DNA of 12,672 bases, taken from a bacterium. Its GTDB lineage: Bacteria > Spirochaetota > UBA4802 > UBA5550. The notes beneath the pieces were generated by a model. The model had not been told where the DNA came from. It worked only from the letters and a program-made list of their open reading frames with translations, and did no database searches. This document shows positions 7,176 to 12,672 of the stretch, piece by piece (the first letter of the stretch is position 1; each line of letters starts with the position of its first letter). Location: NCBI GenBank assembly GCA_024224995.1, contig JAAENB010000291.1, forward strand, positions 1-12,672. The letters run 5' to 3'. A program made the position numbers and the translations under genes.

Positions 7176-7221
7176 CTTAACAAAAATTAAGCTTTTTGCT
7201 TAACAAAAATTAAGCTTTTTG
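7176..7221. repeat. Two exact 23-bp tandem repeats, each with an internal inverted repeat
   Basis: Unit 1 (7176-7198) and unit 2 (7199-7221) are identical. Each begins with CTTAACAAAAATTAAG, an inverted repeat with arms CTTAA/TTAAG, and ends GCTTTTTG. The second unit runs straight into CTTGACA, so the pair abuts a -35 box. Spacing of about two helical turns would put two bound dimers on the same face of the DNA, as expected for tandem operators. Confidence 0.75.
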
Positions 7222-7222
7222 C

Positions 7223-7228
7223 TTGACA
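7223..7228 (+). promoter_or_regulatory. Consensus -35 box (TTGACA) upstream of the NYN leader
   Basis: TTGACA is a perfect -35 hexamer placed directly after the tandem repeats. At 17 bases the corresponding hexamer is CATCTT (7246-7251), a poor -10, so the promoter would be weak or activator-dependent. A transcript from here would contain the long hairpin at 7284-7336 before reaching the NYN start codon. Confidence 0.4.
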
Positions 7229-7283
7229 TTATATTAAATTTTTAGCATCTTGTTATTATTAAGATATATCTATTGGAAATTGC

Positions 7284-7345
7284 GCCCCTGGTTGTACGTT
7301 TATCCTATTGATAGCAGATAAGCCGAACCTAGGGGCTTTTAGTTT
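7284..7345 (+). ncRNA. Structured leader or terminator-ended small RNA upstream of the NYN remnant
   Basis: GCCCC (7284-7288) pairs with GGGGC (7332-7336), then GGTT (7290-7293) with AACC (7326-7329), then TTATC (7300-7304) with GATAA (7317-7321); CTAT and ATAG lie in the apical part. The three stems nest into one long interrupted hairpin. It is followed at once by TTTTAGTTTTT, the form of an intrinsic terminator. The SD (AGAGG, 7348-7352) and start codon of the NYN gene come right after it. It could be an attenuator controlling that gene, or the end of a short RNA started near 7260. I cannot match it to a known riboswitch class. Confidence 0.5.
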
Positions 7346-7360
7346 TTAGAGGTTATATCT

Positions 7361-7799
7361 ATGAAATATGCTGTAATGATTGATGGCGATTTTTTTATAA
7401 AACGCTACCGGAATATAAGAAAAAATACCCCCCAACTTTGACCCACATGATGCTAAAAAAATGGCAGATGAGATACATAAATGCGCTCTTAAACATTCAA
7501 AATATCCGGGAGATCTGGAAGAGTATACATTGTATCGAATATTTTATTATGATTGCATGCCATTAGCCAAACGATTTCATAATCCTGTCACAAACAGATC
7601 AATTGATTTATCCAAATCCGATGTTTCAAAGTTTAGAATTGAACTTTTTAAAGAGTTAAAAAGAAAGAGGAAACTGGCTCTAAGACTTGGTGAAGTTAAA
7701 GATTCAAATGAATGGTTTATTCGCTCTCGTATTGTAAAAGAATTACTTAAAGGCAAAAAGCAGGTTGATGACATAAAGGAAGATGATGTTTTTCTATAA
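7361..7799 (+). pseudogene. NYN/PIN-like nuclease gene (LabA/DUF88-type), frameshifted and C-terminally truncated
   Basis: From the ATG at 7361 (SD AGAGG, spacing 8) the frame reads MKYAVMIDGDFFIKRYR, the typical N-terminus of NYN-domain proteins with early Asp residues of the nuclease site. It hits a stop at 7439. Dropping one C from the C6 run at 7428-7433 joins it to the next frame (NFDPHDAKK, then from 7461 MADEIHK...). That frame continues with family-like FYYDCMPLAKRFHNP, SIDLSKSD and LALRLGEVKD. It stops after DIKEDDVFL, just where NYN proteins normally enter the segment with the remaining catalytic acidic residues. About half of the usual domain is therefore absent. NYN proteins are PIN-like ribonucleases, some tied to toxin-antitoxin or defence loci; this copy is very probably inactive. 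Its AT content is much higher than that of the following DNA, suggesting separate origin. A sequencing error could explain the shift but not the missing end. Confidence 0.7.
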
Positions 7800-7893
7800 A
7801 GTATTCTGTCAAGGATTTATCCTGGGTACGCAGCGCGTCTTTCTCCGGCAATGATGCCAGGTATTCTTTTGCTATAGTTGCGTCAGAGTGCAT
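7747..7893 (-). pseudogene. Truncated DUF1801-like gene start
   Basis: The ATG at 7893 follows a good SD (GGAGG in GAGGAGGATTAACC) and lies 2 bases after the stop of the upstream minus-strand gene, a normal operon arrangement. The first residues, MHSDATIAKEYLASLPEKD, match the opening of DUF1801 proteins, which begin with a short Ala/Thr segment, EYL and a LPE motif. The frame then becomes low in similarity and ends after 48 codons, its last part being antisense to the NYN remnant. A DUF1801 domain is normally over 100 residues, so only the beginning remains. The family call rests on about 20 residues and is tentative; the SD and spacing argue that the start was once functional. Confidence 0.45.
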
Positions 7894-7895
7894 GG

Positions 7896-8390
7896 TTAAT
7901 CCTCCTCCCAAACCGCAAGGCACTTCTTGTCCTGCCAGAATTTTTCCAGGGTCATTTTGGGATTTCCCGTAACTTTGATGTGCAGCGGACTCAAGCGGGT
8001 GCTGATCTTGTGGGAAGTTGAGCCCTGCCATGAACCAATATCGACAATATCATTGCCGTTTAATTGAAGGTTCTGTTCTTTTAGATACCGGAGAATGGCC
8101 GGAGTCTGGAGGTCCACTCCCGTGGTTGCATCGGCATGGGGATTCCTCAGAGTTTTTGCCGTGGCAATAAGCTCTTCCAGGTCTGCGGGATGACTCGCGA
8201 AGTGCTCTACATAGCTCTGATAGTAAATTAAATCCAGGGCTTCTTCCTGGGGAATGAATTCATTTTTAACCTGGTATCCTACGATCCAGTTCCCCTCGCC
8301 GTAAAGGCGGTCCCATTCCCGCTGCCGGACCATTCTCTGTTTAAGACCGCCTGCCTTACCGATTTTTCTTTTTATTACTTTCCAGCCCAT
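7896..8390 (-). CDS. Conserved-looking hypothetical protein
   Basis: This 164-residue protein starts MGWKVIKRKIGKAGGLKQRM, a basic N-terminus. It continues with the aromatic segment WDRLYGEGNWIVGYQVKN and an acidic helical part (IPQEEALDLIYYQSYVEHFA). A second half follows with strands and polar loops (DIVDIGSWQGSTSH, then STRLSPLHIKVTGNP). It ends KKCLAVWEED. There is no signal peptide or membrane segment. I do not recognise the family. The regular mix of strands and helices, normal amino-acid use and an SD-equipped gene 2 bases downstream argue for a real gene. The ATG at 8390 is the first after a stop and has no clear SD, so the true start may be missing or leaderless. Base composition is clearly richer in G+C than the NYN region to its left. 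Promoter sequence toward this gene is not obvious, since the DNA upstream is the Fic leader. Confidence 0.6.
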   Translation of the reverse strand: MGWKVIKRKIGKAGGLKQRMVRQREWDRLYGEGNWIVGYQVKNEFIPQEEALDLIYYQSYVEHFASHPADLEELIATAKTLRNPHADATTGVDLQTPAILRYLKEQNLQLNGNDIVDIGSWQGSTSHKISTRLSPLHIKVTGNPKMTLEKFWQDKKCLAVWEED

Positions 8391-8496
8391 ATGGTGAATA
8401 TACTAAACCGGGAGGCTTTCGTAAAGCAAATTTTTGATGTGCCGGCCCATAAAAGCCTTGAACAAATTCTATTGTTTAATAAAATGTTTCGTAATT

Positions 8497-9261
8497 ATGA
8501 AAGCTGTACTGGAAAAAATCGACTCCCTGAAAACGGAACTGGACAAGCTCCGCCCGCTCACATCGGCGCAGGTAAAGAATTTGAAAAAGCTGTTTGATAT
8601 TGATCTTACCTATAATTCAAATGCAATTGAAGGATCAACATTAAGCTACAACGAAACAAAGATCATCCTGGAAGACGGGATCACCATAGGCGGAAAATCC
8701 GTAAAAGAACACCTTGAAGCGATCAACCATAAAGAAGCAATTGATTATATTGAAACCCTTGCCATAAAAAAAACAGAAGAATTGACCCAATATGAAGTGC
8801 TGAGTATACATAATATTATCTTACGAAGTATTGATACTGATAACGCGGGCAAGTACAGAAATGTACCCGTATTTATACGCCAGAAAGATAAAATCCACCG
8901 CTTCGCAGAACCCTTCATTGTACCCAAACTAATGGAAGATTTTTTTTCCTGGCTCAAAACACCAACGCAGGATCATCCTGTGATATTCGCGAGCGACGCG
9001 CATTACAAACTCGTATCAATCCATCCCTTTATTGACGGCAACGGAAGAACTTCACGGCTCTTAATGAATTTGATTTTAATACAGAACGGATATCCTCCGG
9101 CAGTTATCAAAATGAAGGAGAGAGCTCGTTATATTAATGCAATAGAAAAGGCCCAAACCCGGGAAGATCTAAGCGACTTTTACGCGGTAGTTGCCGGTTC
9201 GGTAAAAGAAAGCCTGGAGTTGTATCTTGAAATATTGAACAGTGGCGCCATAATAAAATAG
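8497..9261 (+). CDS. Fic-domain protein with N-terminal inhibitory motif (predicted AMP transferase)
   Basis: With the start at 8497 this is 254 residues. The inhibitory motif SNAIEG (41-46) fits the (S/T)xxxE(G/N) rule, with Glu45 expected to block ATP in the resting state. The catalytic loop HPFIDGNGRTSR (176-187) is complete, with His176 as the general base and Arg184 for phosphate binding. The flap region, KDKIHRFAEP, is also present (131-140). Such enzymes usually transfer AMP to Tyr, Ser or Thr hydroxyls on a protein partner, often in self-contained or toxin-like regulation. Many relatives carry a C-terminal winged helix that is absent here. An upstream in-frame TTG at 8434 would add 21 residues (CRPIKALNKFY...), but M22 (8497) gives the normal Fic beginning (MKAVLEKIDSLKTEL). 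Neither start has a clear SD. The target cannot be told from the neighbours. Confidence 0.9.
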   Translation: MKAVLEKIDSLKTELDKLRPLTSAQVKNLKKLFDIDLTYNSNAIEGSTLSYNETKIILEDGITIGGKSVKEHLEAINHKEAIDYIETLAIKKTEELTQYEVLSIHNIILRSIDTDNAGKYRNVPVFIRQKDKIHRFAEPFIVPKLMEDFFSWLKTPTQDHPVIFASDAHYKLVSIHPFIDGNGRTSRLLMNLILIQNGYPPAVIKMKERARYINAIEKAQTREDLSDFYAVVAGSVKESLELYLEILNSGAIIK

Positions 9262-9304
9262 ACTCAATGAGGGATCTCTCAATGTCTCCCATTCCCAAAA
9301 ACTC

Positions 9305-11389
9305 TTACGCCCCCTCCGGGGGTTGGGGGGCTGTTCGCCTAACCAAAACCATAGTAACATCATCATGGCAGTTATAGTCTTTCAATTCCGCGAGAACACC
9401 ATCTTTAATCTCATCAAGGGGTTTGTTTCCCAGGCGGGCAATGGCATCTCTCAGCCTGGAAGGGCCAAACATATCATCCCTGATGTTCCGTTTGTTTTTG
9501 ACGCTGCCTTTTTTCCAGGCTTCAACAATGCCGTCGGTATAGAGGAACATGGTATCACCGATATCAAGGGAAAGCTTCGCGTCAACAGTCTGTTCCCTGA
9601 TATTTTCGGGAAGACCAATCCATAATCCGTCTGTTTCCACTTCTTCAACAGAATCAGTGTTCGCTTTGTAGATCATAATATCCTGGTGAAGACCGGAAAA
9701 AGAGAATGAACCTTCTTGAAAACAGGCCAGGGCAGTAATAGTCATATAAGTGTTTTCATCGATCTTATGAATGTTTTCACTAATGATCCTGTTAACTTTT
9801 GAAAGAAGACCCACAGGGTTAATATCGTTTCCTTCTTTGATAGCCATATGAATAGCAGTTTGGGCCATCATCATAATAAGTCCCGCGGGAATACCATGCC
9901 CGGATACGTCACCGATAATAATCCAGTCCCTCTTCCCGGTATTGATAATATCATAATAATCGCCGCCAACTTGCAGGGCAGGTTCCATGTAAACTGAAAT
10001 GTCATACCCCTGGATGTGCGGTTTTTTAGGGAGGAGAACTGTTTGAATTTTTCGGGCCAGTTCCATTTCAGCCCAGAGGGAATCACGAACTTCGGAGATT
10101 TCCAAATTCATAATTTCCAGCTCTTTCATCGCTTTAACCAGTTCAATAGTTCTCTCCTCGACTTTGATCTCCAGGCCGTCGGAAAAAGTTTTAAGTTCTT
10201 TTTTCATGGAATTGATCCTGTCGGCCAGGGCAAAGGAGATAATAAGAGCAAAGGCAACCAAACCCAGAAGCATGCCCCAATTGAAGATCAAATTAATTGA
10301 GAGCACCCCAAGCAACTGTAGTACATAGATTACCCCTCCAAGAAACGCGGGGCTAATGGAAATGGTAAAAAAATAAGCAGATCTCTGGCGTTTAAAAACA
10401 AGATATACCCCGACAATAATAAAATAAACGGCAGTTGCAGATATAGTTAATAAGACACATTGAATTATTACTGAATAAACCGGGAAGAACCATGTGAGTA
10501 CAGTGCAAAACCCAACGATAATATTTACAACCATGATACTGTTTGAGGCTTTATGCAGGCGAGGCGCATTGATTTTGGTCTCCAGGAAGGTTCTGGTAAA
10601 AAAAAGGACAGAGATAGACATGAAAAAAATACTCAAAAGGATAAAGTAGCTGTTCCACTGCGGAGAATTGGGCCAGAGAAACTGAAATGACGTCCCATGA
10701 TTGGCAACAATGAAGGATAAAAAACTTGATGTCATTAATACATAGCTTAGATAGCTAATGTGGCGAACAGAAATATAGATAAAAAGATTAAAAAAAATCA
10801 TTATAAGAATAGCCCCGTACGAGAGCATCGAAAGACTATACTCGGTTATTTCATGCTGCTTAAATTCGGCTTCCTTCCAGGCTTTTAGTATGATTCTCAT
10901 GGCGCCGGTCGTTTCAAACCTGAGGTAGCAGTCTGTTTGTGACCCCGGTTCCAATTCCAGCGGAAAAATAAAAGTTTTATAATTATAATAACGCTCTGAA
11001 AACTTTAAATTATCCCCGGTTTTAAAAACAGTGTGTGCCGTATAAAAACGCAGGTCATCAATATGGGGGGAAACCTGTTCAATGAATATGTTTAGAACAG
11101 AATCACTTTTATTTTTGAGCGAAAACCGAACCCAATAAGCAGAATGAGTATAGCCAAAAGAGGGAGCTGCCCTGGTTGAAACAGCCCATCTATCTTCGTA
11201 TTTTTTATCAAGCAGCTCATCTATCGTAATTTTCTTCGACTCATCCTCAAGAACGTCCATGTGCAAACCCAGGGTTATCTCATGCAGAGAATTATCAACA
11301 ATAATTGTCTTTGAAAATAGAGGAGCAAATGCTGCCGGGATCAAAAAGAATATAAGCAGTATGATAATATATTTTTTTCGGGCTTTCAT
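9305..11389 (-). CDS. 7TMR-DISM sensor with SpoIIE PP2C-type phosphatase domain
   Basis: This 694-residue membrane protein begins with a basic N-terminus and a hydrophobic signal (about 6-26). A periplasmic sensor domain of 7TMR-DISMED2 type follows (about 30-170; FGYTHSAYWVRFSLKN is characteristic). Seven membrane helices occupy about 185-390, then a charged coiled coil (about 391-445), then the cytosolic phosphatase. SpoIIE motifs visible are VGGDYYDI (474-481), GDVSGHG (493-499), YTDGIVEA (617-624) and DDVTMVLV (676-683), so the metal-binding aspartates are present. It should dephosphorylate a serine or threonine protein, commonly an anti-sigma antagonist, in response to an extracytoplasmic ligand bound by the sensor part. 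No partner-switching gene is adjacent. The first ATG (11389) is correct because the signal peptide starts there. The last residues, PQPPEGA, are encoded by a hairpin-forming repeat and may be recent additions. Confidence 0.92.
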   Translation of the reverse strand: MKARKKYIIILLIFFLIPAAFAPLFSKTIIVDNSLHEITLGLHMDVLEDESKKITIDELLDKKYEDRWAVSTRAAPSFGYTHSAYWVRFSLKNKSDSVLNIFIEQVSPHIDDLRFYTAHTVFKTGDNLKFSERYYNYKTFIFPLELEPGSQTDCYLRFETTGAMRIILKAWKEAEFKQHEITEYSLSMLSYGAILIMIFFNLFIYISVRHISYLSYVLMTSSFLSFIVANHGTSFQFLWPNSPQWNSYFILLSIFFMSISVLFFTRTFLETKINAPRLHKASNSIMVVNIIVGFCTVLTWFFPVYSVIIQCVLLTISATAVYFIIVGVYLVFKRQRSAYFFTISISPAFLGGVIYVLQLLGVLSINLIFNWGMLLGLVAFALIISFALADRINSMKKELKTFSDGLEIKVEERTIELVKAMKELEIMNLEISEVRDSLWAEMELARKIQTVLLPKKPHIQGYDISVYMEPALQVGGDYYDIINTGKRDWIIIGDVSGHGIPAGLIMMMAQTAIHMAIKEGNDINPVGLLSKVNRIISENIHKIDENTYMTITALACFQEGSFSFSGLHQDIMIYKANTDSVEEVETDGLWIGLPENIREQTVDAKLSLDIGDTMFLYTDGIVEAWKKGSVKNKRNIRDDMFGPSRLRDAIARLGNKPLDEIKDGVLAELKDYNCHDDVTMVLVRRTAPQPPEGA
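9310..9322 (-). terminator. GC-rich hairpin at the 3' end of the phosphatase gene
   Basis: CCCCC (9310-9314) pairs with GGGGG (9318-9322) across a 3-base loop, and a T-run reads out on the minus strand a few bases further on (9296-9300 region). The stem lies inside the final codons and stop region of the phosphatase gene. It may stop transcription from that gene; the plus-strand Fic gene could share it from the other side. Confidence 0.35.
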
Positions 11390-11399
11390 CTTGTATTTG

Positions 11400-11427
11400 A
11401 GTATACACTTAATTGAAAATAATTCAA
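11400..11427 (-). promoter_or_regulatory. Promoter of the 7TMR-DISM/SpoIIE phosphatase
   Basis: Read on the minus strand, TTGAAT (11427-11422) and TATACT (11405-11400) are separated by 16 bases and match the sigma-70 consensus well. The implied start of transcription is near 11393, only about four bases before the ATG at 11389. No good SD precedes that ATG, so the mRNA may be nearly leaderless. Confidence 0.55.
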
Positions 11428-11442
11428 GAATTTAATTTCTTG
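11425..11442. promoter_or_regulatory. Symmetric inverted repeat between divergent promoters (candidate operator)
   Basis: CAAGAA (11425-11430) and TTCTTG (11437-11442) are exact reverse complements with an AT-only 6-base centre. The repeat overlaps the -35 box of the leftward promoter and reaches the -35 region of the rightward one. A dimeric regulator bound here would affect both genes. Confidence 0.45.
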
Positions 11443-11466
11443 CGATAATAACGGCAGTAGTATACT
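11440..11466 (+). promoter_or_regulatory. Promoter of the AMP nucleosidase gene
   Basis: TATACT (11461-11466) is a good -10 hexamer. The best -35 candidate, TTGCGA (11440-11445), is 15 bases upstream, a little short. The predicted transcript would start near 11473, just before the SD AGAGGT (11474-11479) and the ATG at 11486. Confidence 0.45.
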
Positions 11467-11485
11467 ATTGGTCAGAGGTCACCAG

Positions 11486-12283
11486 ATGAAAAAAGAACTA
11501 AAACCCGACACCTACGCAATAAGCACCTTAGAGCGATATACCGGATCATCTGCTGCGGAATTCGGCTCGCATATATTACTGGTAAATTTTCAACGATACG
11601 TAGAAGATTTTGCCGCGAGTACGGGAGCTGAAATAAAATCGGGATACTGGACAGCAGCCCATGATAAAGACAATAATATCTCAATAATAAATTTTGGCGT
11701 GGGCTCACCATCGGCCGGGATTATCGCGCACTGTCTATCCTATGTGCACCAGGTAGAATCGGTCCTGATGCTGGGAATGTGCGGAGGCATAGATGAAAAA
11801 CTGGAAATAGGCGAGCTGCTCATACCCACAGCCAGTGTACGGGACGAAGGCACAAGCCAGCACTACCTGAAACAGAACGTTCCGGCTCAGCCGAGTTTCC
11901 GCATTAACAGGGTCTGTGAAGAGGTTATTAAAAGGGAGCTTAAAATCACACCAAAATCGGGAATTATGCTAACGACGGACTATCGAATGTGGGAGTTCGA
12001 TAAAGAGTTTATCCAGTATATACTCGATCACCGGATACTGGCAATAGACATGGAAATAGCCACCCTTTTTGCGGTCGCGTACGCCTTAAACCTGCCCATT
12101 GGCGCAATAATGCTCATATCCGATCTTCCCCTTGAAAAAGGAGGAATAAAAAGCAAAGAAAGTGCCCAGATGGTCTTTAACCAGTATACGGAACGGCACC
12201 TCTCAATAGGACGCAAAGTTTTACAGGAAATCAAAAAAAGAAACTCTATTGGTGAACCGGCTCGTTTAAAAAGTGAGTGGTGA
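11486..12283 (+). CDS. amn: AMP nucleosidase, short form
   Basis: This 265-residue enzyme is predicted to cleave AMP to adenine and ribose 5-phosphate in the cytoplasm, balancing adenylate pools. The N-terminal KPDTYAISTLERYTGSSAAE, followed by HILLVNFQRYVEDFA, matches the start of the catalytic half of E. coli Amn. Phosphorylase-fold motifs follow: GVGSPSAGI (71-79), MLGMCGGI (95-102), RDEGTS (119-124), DMEIAT (188-193) and ISDLP (211-215), where Asp213 is the expected catalytic acid. E. coli Amn is about 480 residues because of an extra N-terminal regulatory domain; this shorter class of about 260 is known in several phyla. A TTG at 11468 would add six residues, but AGAGGT at 11474-11479 lies 6 bases before the ATG at 11486, which I prefer. 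The last 15 residues after IKKRNS look like a disordered tail. The gene is divergent from the phosphatase and stands alone. Confidence 0.88.
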   Translation: MKKELKPDTYAISTLERYTGSSAAEFGSHILLVNFQRYVEDFAASTGAEIKSGYWTAAHDKDNNISIINFGVGSPSAGIIAHCLSYVHQVESVLMLGMCGGIDEKLEIGELLIPTASVRDEGTSQHYLKQNVPAQPSFRINRVCEEVIKRELKITPKSGIMLTTDYRMWEFDKEFIQYILDHRILAIDMEIATLFAVAYALNLPIGAIMLISDLPLEKGGIKSKESAQMVFNQYTERHLSIGRKVLQEIKKRNSIGEPARLKSEW

Positions 12284-12448
12284 ATTTGGTTGGGAGCTGC
12301 TCTCTCAAGAAAGTTCAAGGTTCGAGGTTCGAGGTTTTTTGTCCGAGGGTTAATTACCCGGAAAGAGATTAAACCTGTTTTGGACTTTCTTCCGTATTTT
12401 TTCCCTGCTCCGCCGGGTCAGCACTCTCAAGAAACTTCTTCTTAAACA

Positions 12449-12543
12449 GGGCCTGTTTCCGGGGATTTTGCCCCGGGTTTGGTTTTTGGAGACGTTGCAG
12501 TGCAACGCCTCTACGGGCCTGTTCCCGAAGATTTTATCCGGGG
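12449..12543 (+). repeat. Pair of 29-bp imperfect direct repeats
   Basis: The copies at 12449-12477 and 12515-12543 both begin GGGCCTGTT and share ATTTT in the middle and GGG at the end; 23 of 29 positions agree. The first copy contains the hairpin CCGGGG-ATTTTG-CCCCGG. The second has lost part of that symmetry. They enclose the inverted repeat at 12489-12511. Confidence 0.6.
12489..12511. repeat. Inverted repeat (GAGACGTTGCA / TGCAACGCCTC)
   Basis: The 11-base arms pair with one mismatch around a single central G. Sequences of the form GAGACGTTGCA...TGCAACGTCTC are known as dispersed hairpin repeats in several bacterial groups, including cyanobacteria. The known motif supports a repeat-element reading rather than a gene-specific signal. 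Confidence 0.55.
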
Positions 12544-12557
12544 CTCTGCTCTGTCCA

Positions 12558-12573
12558 CGGGGTTGAATCCCCG
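12558..12573. repeat. Small GC hairpin CGGGG-TTGAAT-CCCCG
   Basis: A perfect 5-bp stem encloses the loop TTGAAT and is followed by GAGCTACAATACG. Comparable GGGGTTGAA-CCCC words recur in the intergenic DNA of many uncultured bacteria. It is likely part of a dispersed repeat family. Confidence 0.45.
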
Positions 12574-12672
12574 AGCTACAATACGTTGCCCCGCTGGTGC
12601 AATTCTGTCTTGCGTCAGCATCAACTAATGATCAACCAATGCCCTGCGGGCGATTCAGTCCCATACCGGAAA

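Larger units (their letters stand above)
12284..12672. other. Gene-free patch of short intergenic repeats
   Basis: No open frame with start, SD and normal codon use is visible on either strand in this stretch. It consists of small repeats and hairpins: a run of heptads GTTCAAG/GTTCGAG/GTTCGAG (12313-12333); the shared word CTCTCAAGAAA at 12301-12311 and 12424-12434; a 29-bp near-repeat pair; an inverted repeat at 12489-12511; and CGGGG-TTGAAT-CCCCG (12558-12573). Near the end GCCCTGCGGGC (12642-12652) adds another small stem. Such mixtures are typical of genomes with many dispersed non-autonomous repeats. No clear intrinsic terminator for the AMP nucleosidase gene is seen. Confidence 0.6.

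Noticed and set aside
7176..7221. CRISPR-like array
   Set aside because: Only two units, directly adjacent without spacers, and no cas genes in the window.
7284..7345. tRNA gene
   Set aside because: The fold is one long interrupted hairpin without D, anticodon and T arms or a TTCRA-type loop; the U-tract favours a terminator or leader.
8391..8597. 68-codon plus-strand frame starting MVNILNREAFVKQIFDV
   Set aside because: It has no SD before its ATG and overlaps the start of the Fic gene in another frame; its second half (TGKNRLPENGTGQAPP) is a shadow of the Fic codons. At best it is a gene fragment.
9323..9625. Plus-strand open frame opposite the SpoIIE domain
   Set aside because: It lies antisense to conserved phosphatase motifs and shows no family features of its own.
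12284..12672. Short coding gene in the right-edge patch
   Set aside because: Frames are short, cross hairpins and repeats, and lack SD plus start combinations.

Overview
The window comes from a Gram-negative-type bacterium. It encodes a lipoprotein, a Sec-exported protein and a 7TMR-DISM membrane sensor, and it has an AT-leaning chromosome with very AT-rich gaps. The 7TMR-DISM/SpoIIE phosphatase and the short AMP nucleosidase would fit a spirochaete, but other deep-branching phyla carry both, so I do not assign the organism.

Layout. (1) 1-2616: the 5' part of an unrecognised minus-strand gene that runs off the left edge; a minus-strand lipoprotein with a gluzincin-type HExxH...E site; and, divergent from it, an exported protein of unknown function behind a good sigma-70-like promoter. 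(2) 2857-7114: a co-directional three-gene module, the centrepiece of the window. It encodes a MoxR-type AAA+ ATPase, a large LRR / helical-repeat / BRCT / LRR protein, and a DUF2201-type protein joining an HExxH metallopeptidase-like domain to a complete VWA MIDAS site. (3) 7115-8496: a patchwork. An AT-rich leader has two exact 23-bp tandem repeats beside a TTGACA box and then a long terminator-like hairpin. It precedes a NYN-family nuclease gene that is frameshifted in a C6 run and loses its C-terminal half. The NYN remnant abuts, antisense, the truncated start of a DUF1801-like gene, which lies downstream of a 164-codon gene of unknown function. (4) 8497-9261: a Fic-domain protein with an N-terminal inhibitory motif. 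(5) 9305-12283: a 7TMR-DISM/SpoIIE PP2C-type phosphatase (minus) divergent from a short AMP nucleosidase (plus); the shared 96-bp spacer holds two back-to-back promoters and a symmetric 18-bp inverted repeat. (6) 12284-12672: a gene-free patch of short intergenic repeats and hairpins.

How the genes may work together. In the central module the ATPase probably remodels or activates the VWA/metallopeptidase protein, as MoxR-VWA pairs generally do, while the LRR-BRCT protein would act as the sensor or adaptor. The organisation resembles MoxR-VWA-third-partner systems that have been proposed to act in conflict or stress responses. A BRCT domain placed between helical and leucine-rich repeats would link the response to DNA damage or a phosphorylated partner. 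Together with the adjacent NYN nuclease remnant and Fic protein, the middle of the window looks like an accessory, defence-like region that has been rearranged. The outer genes look like ordinary chromosomal functions.
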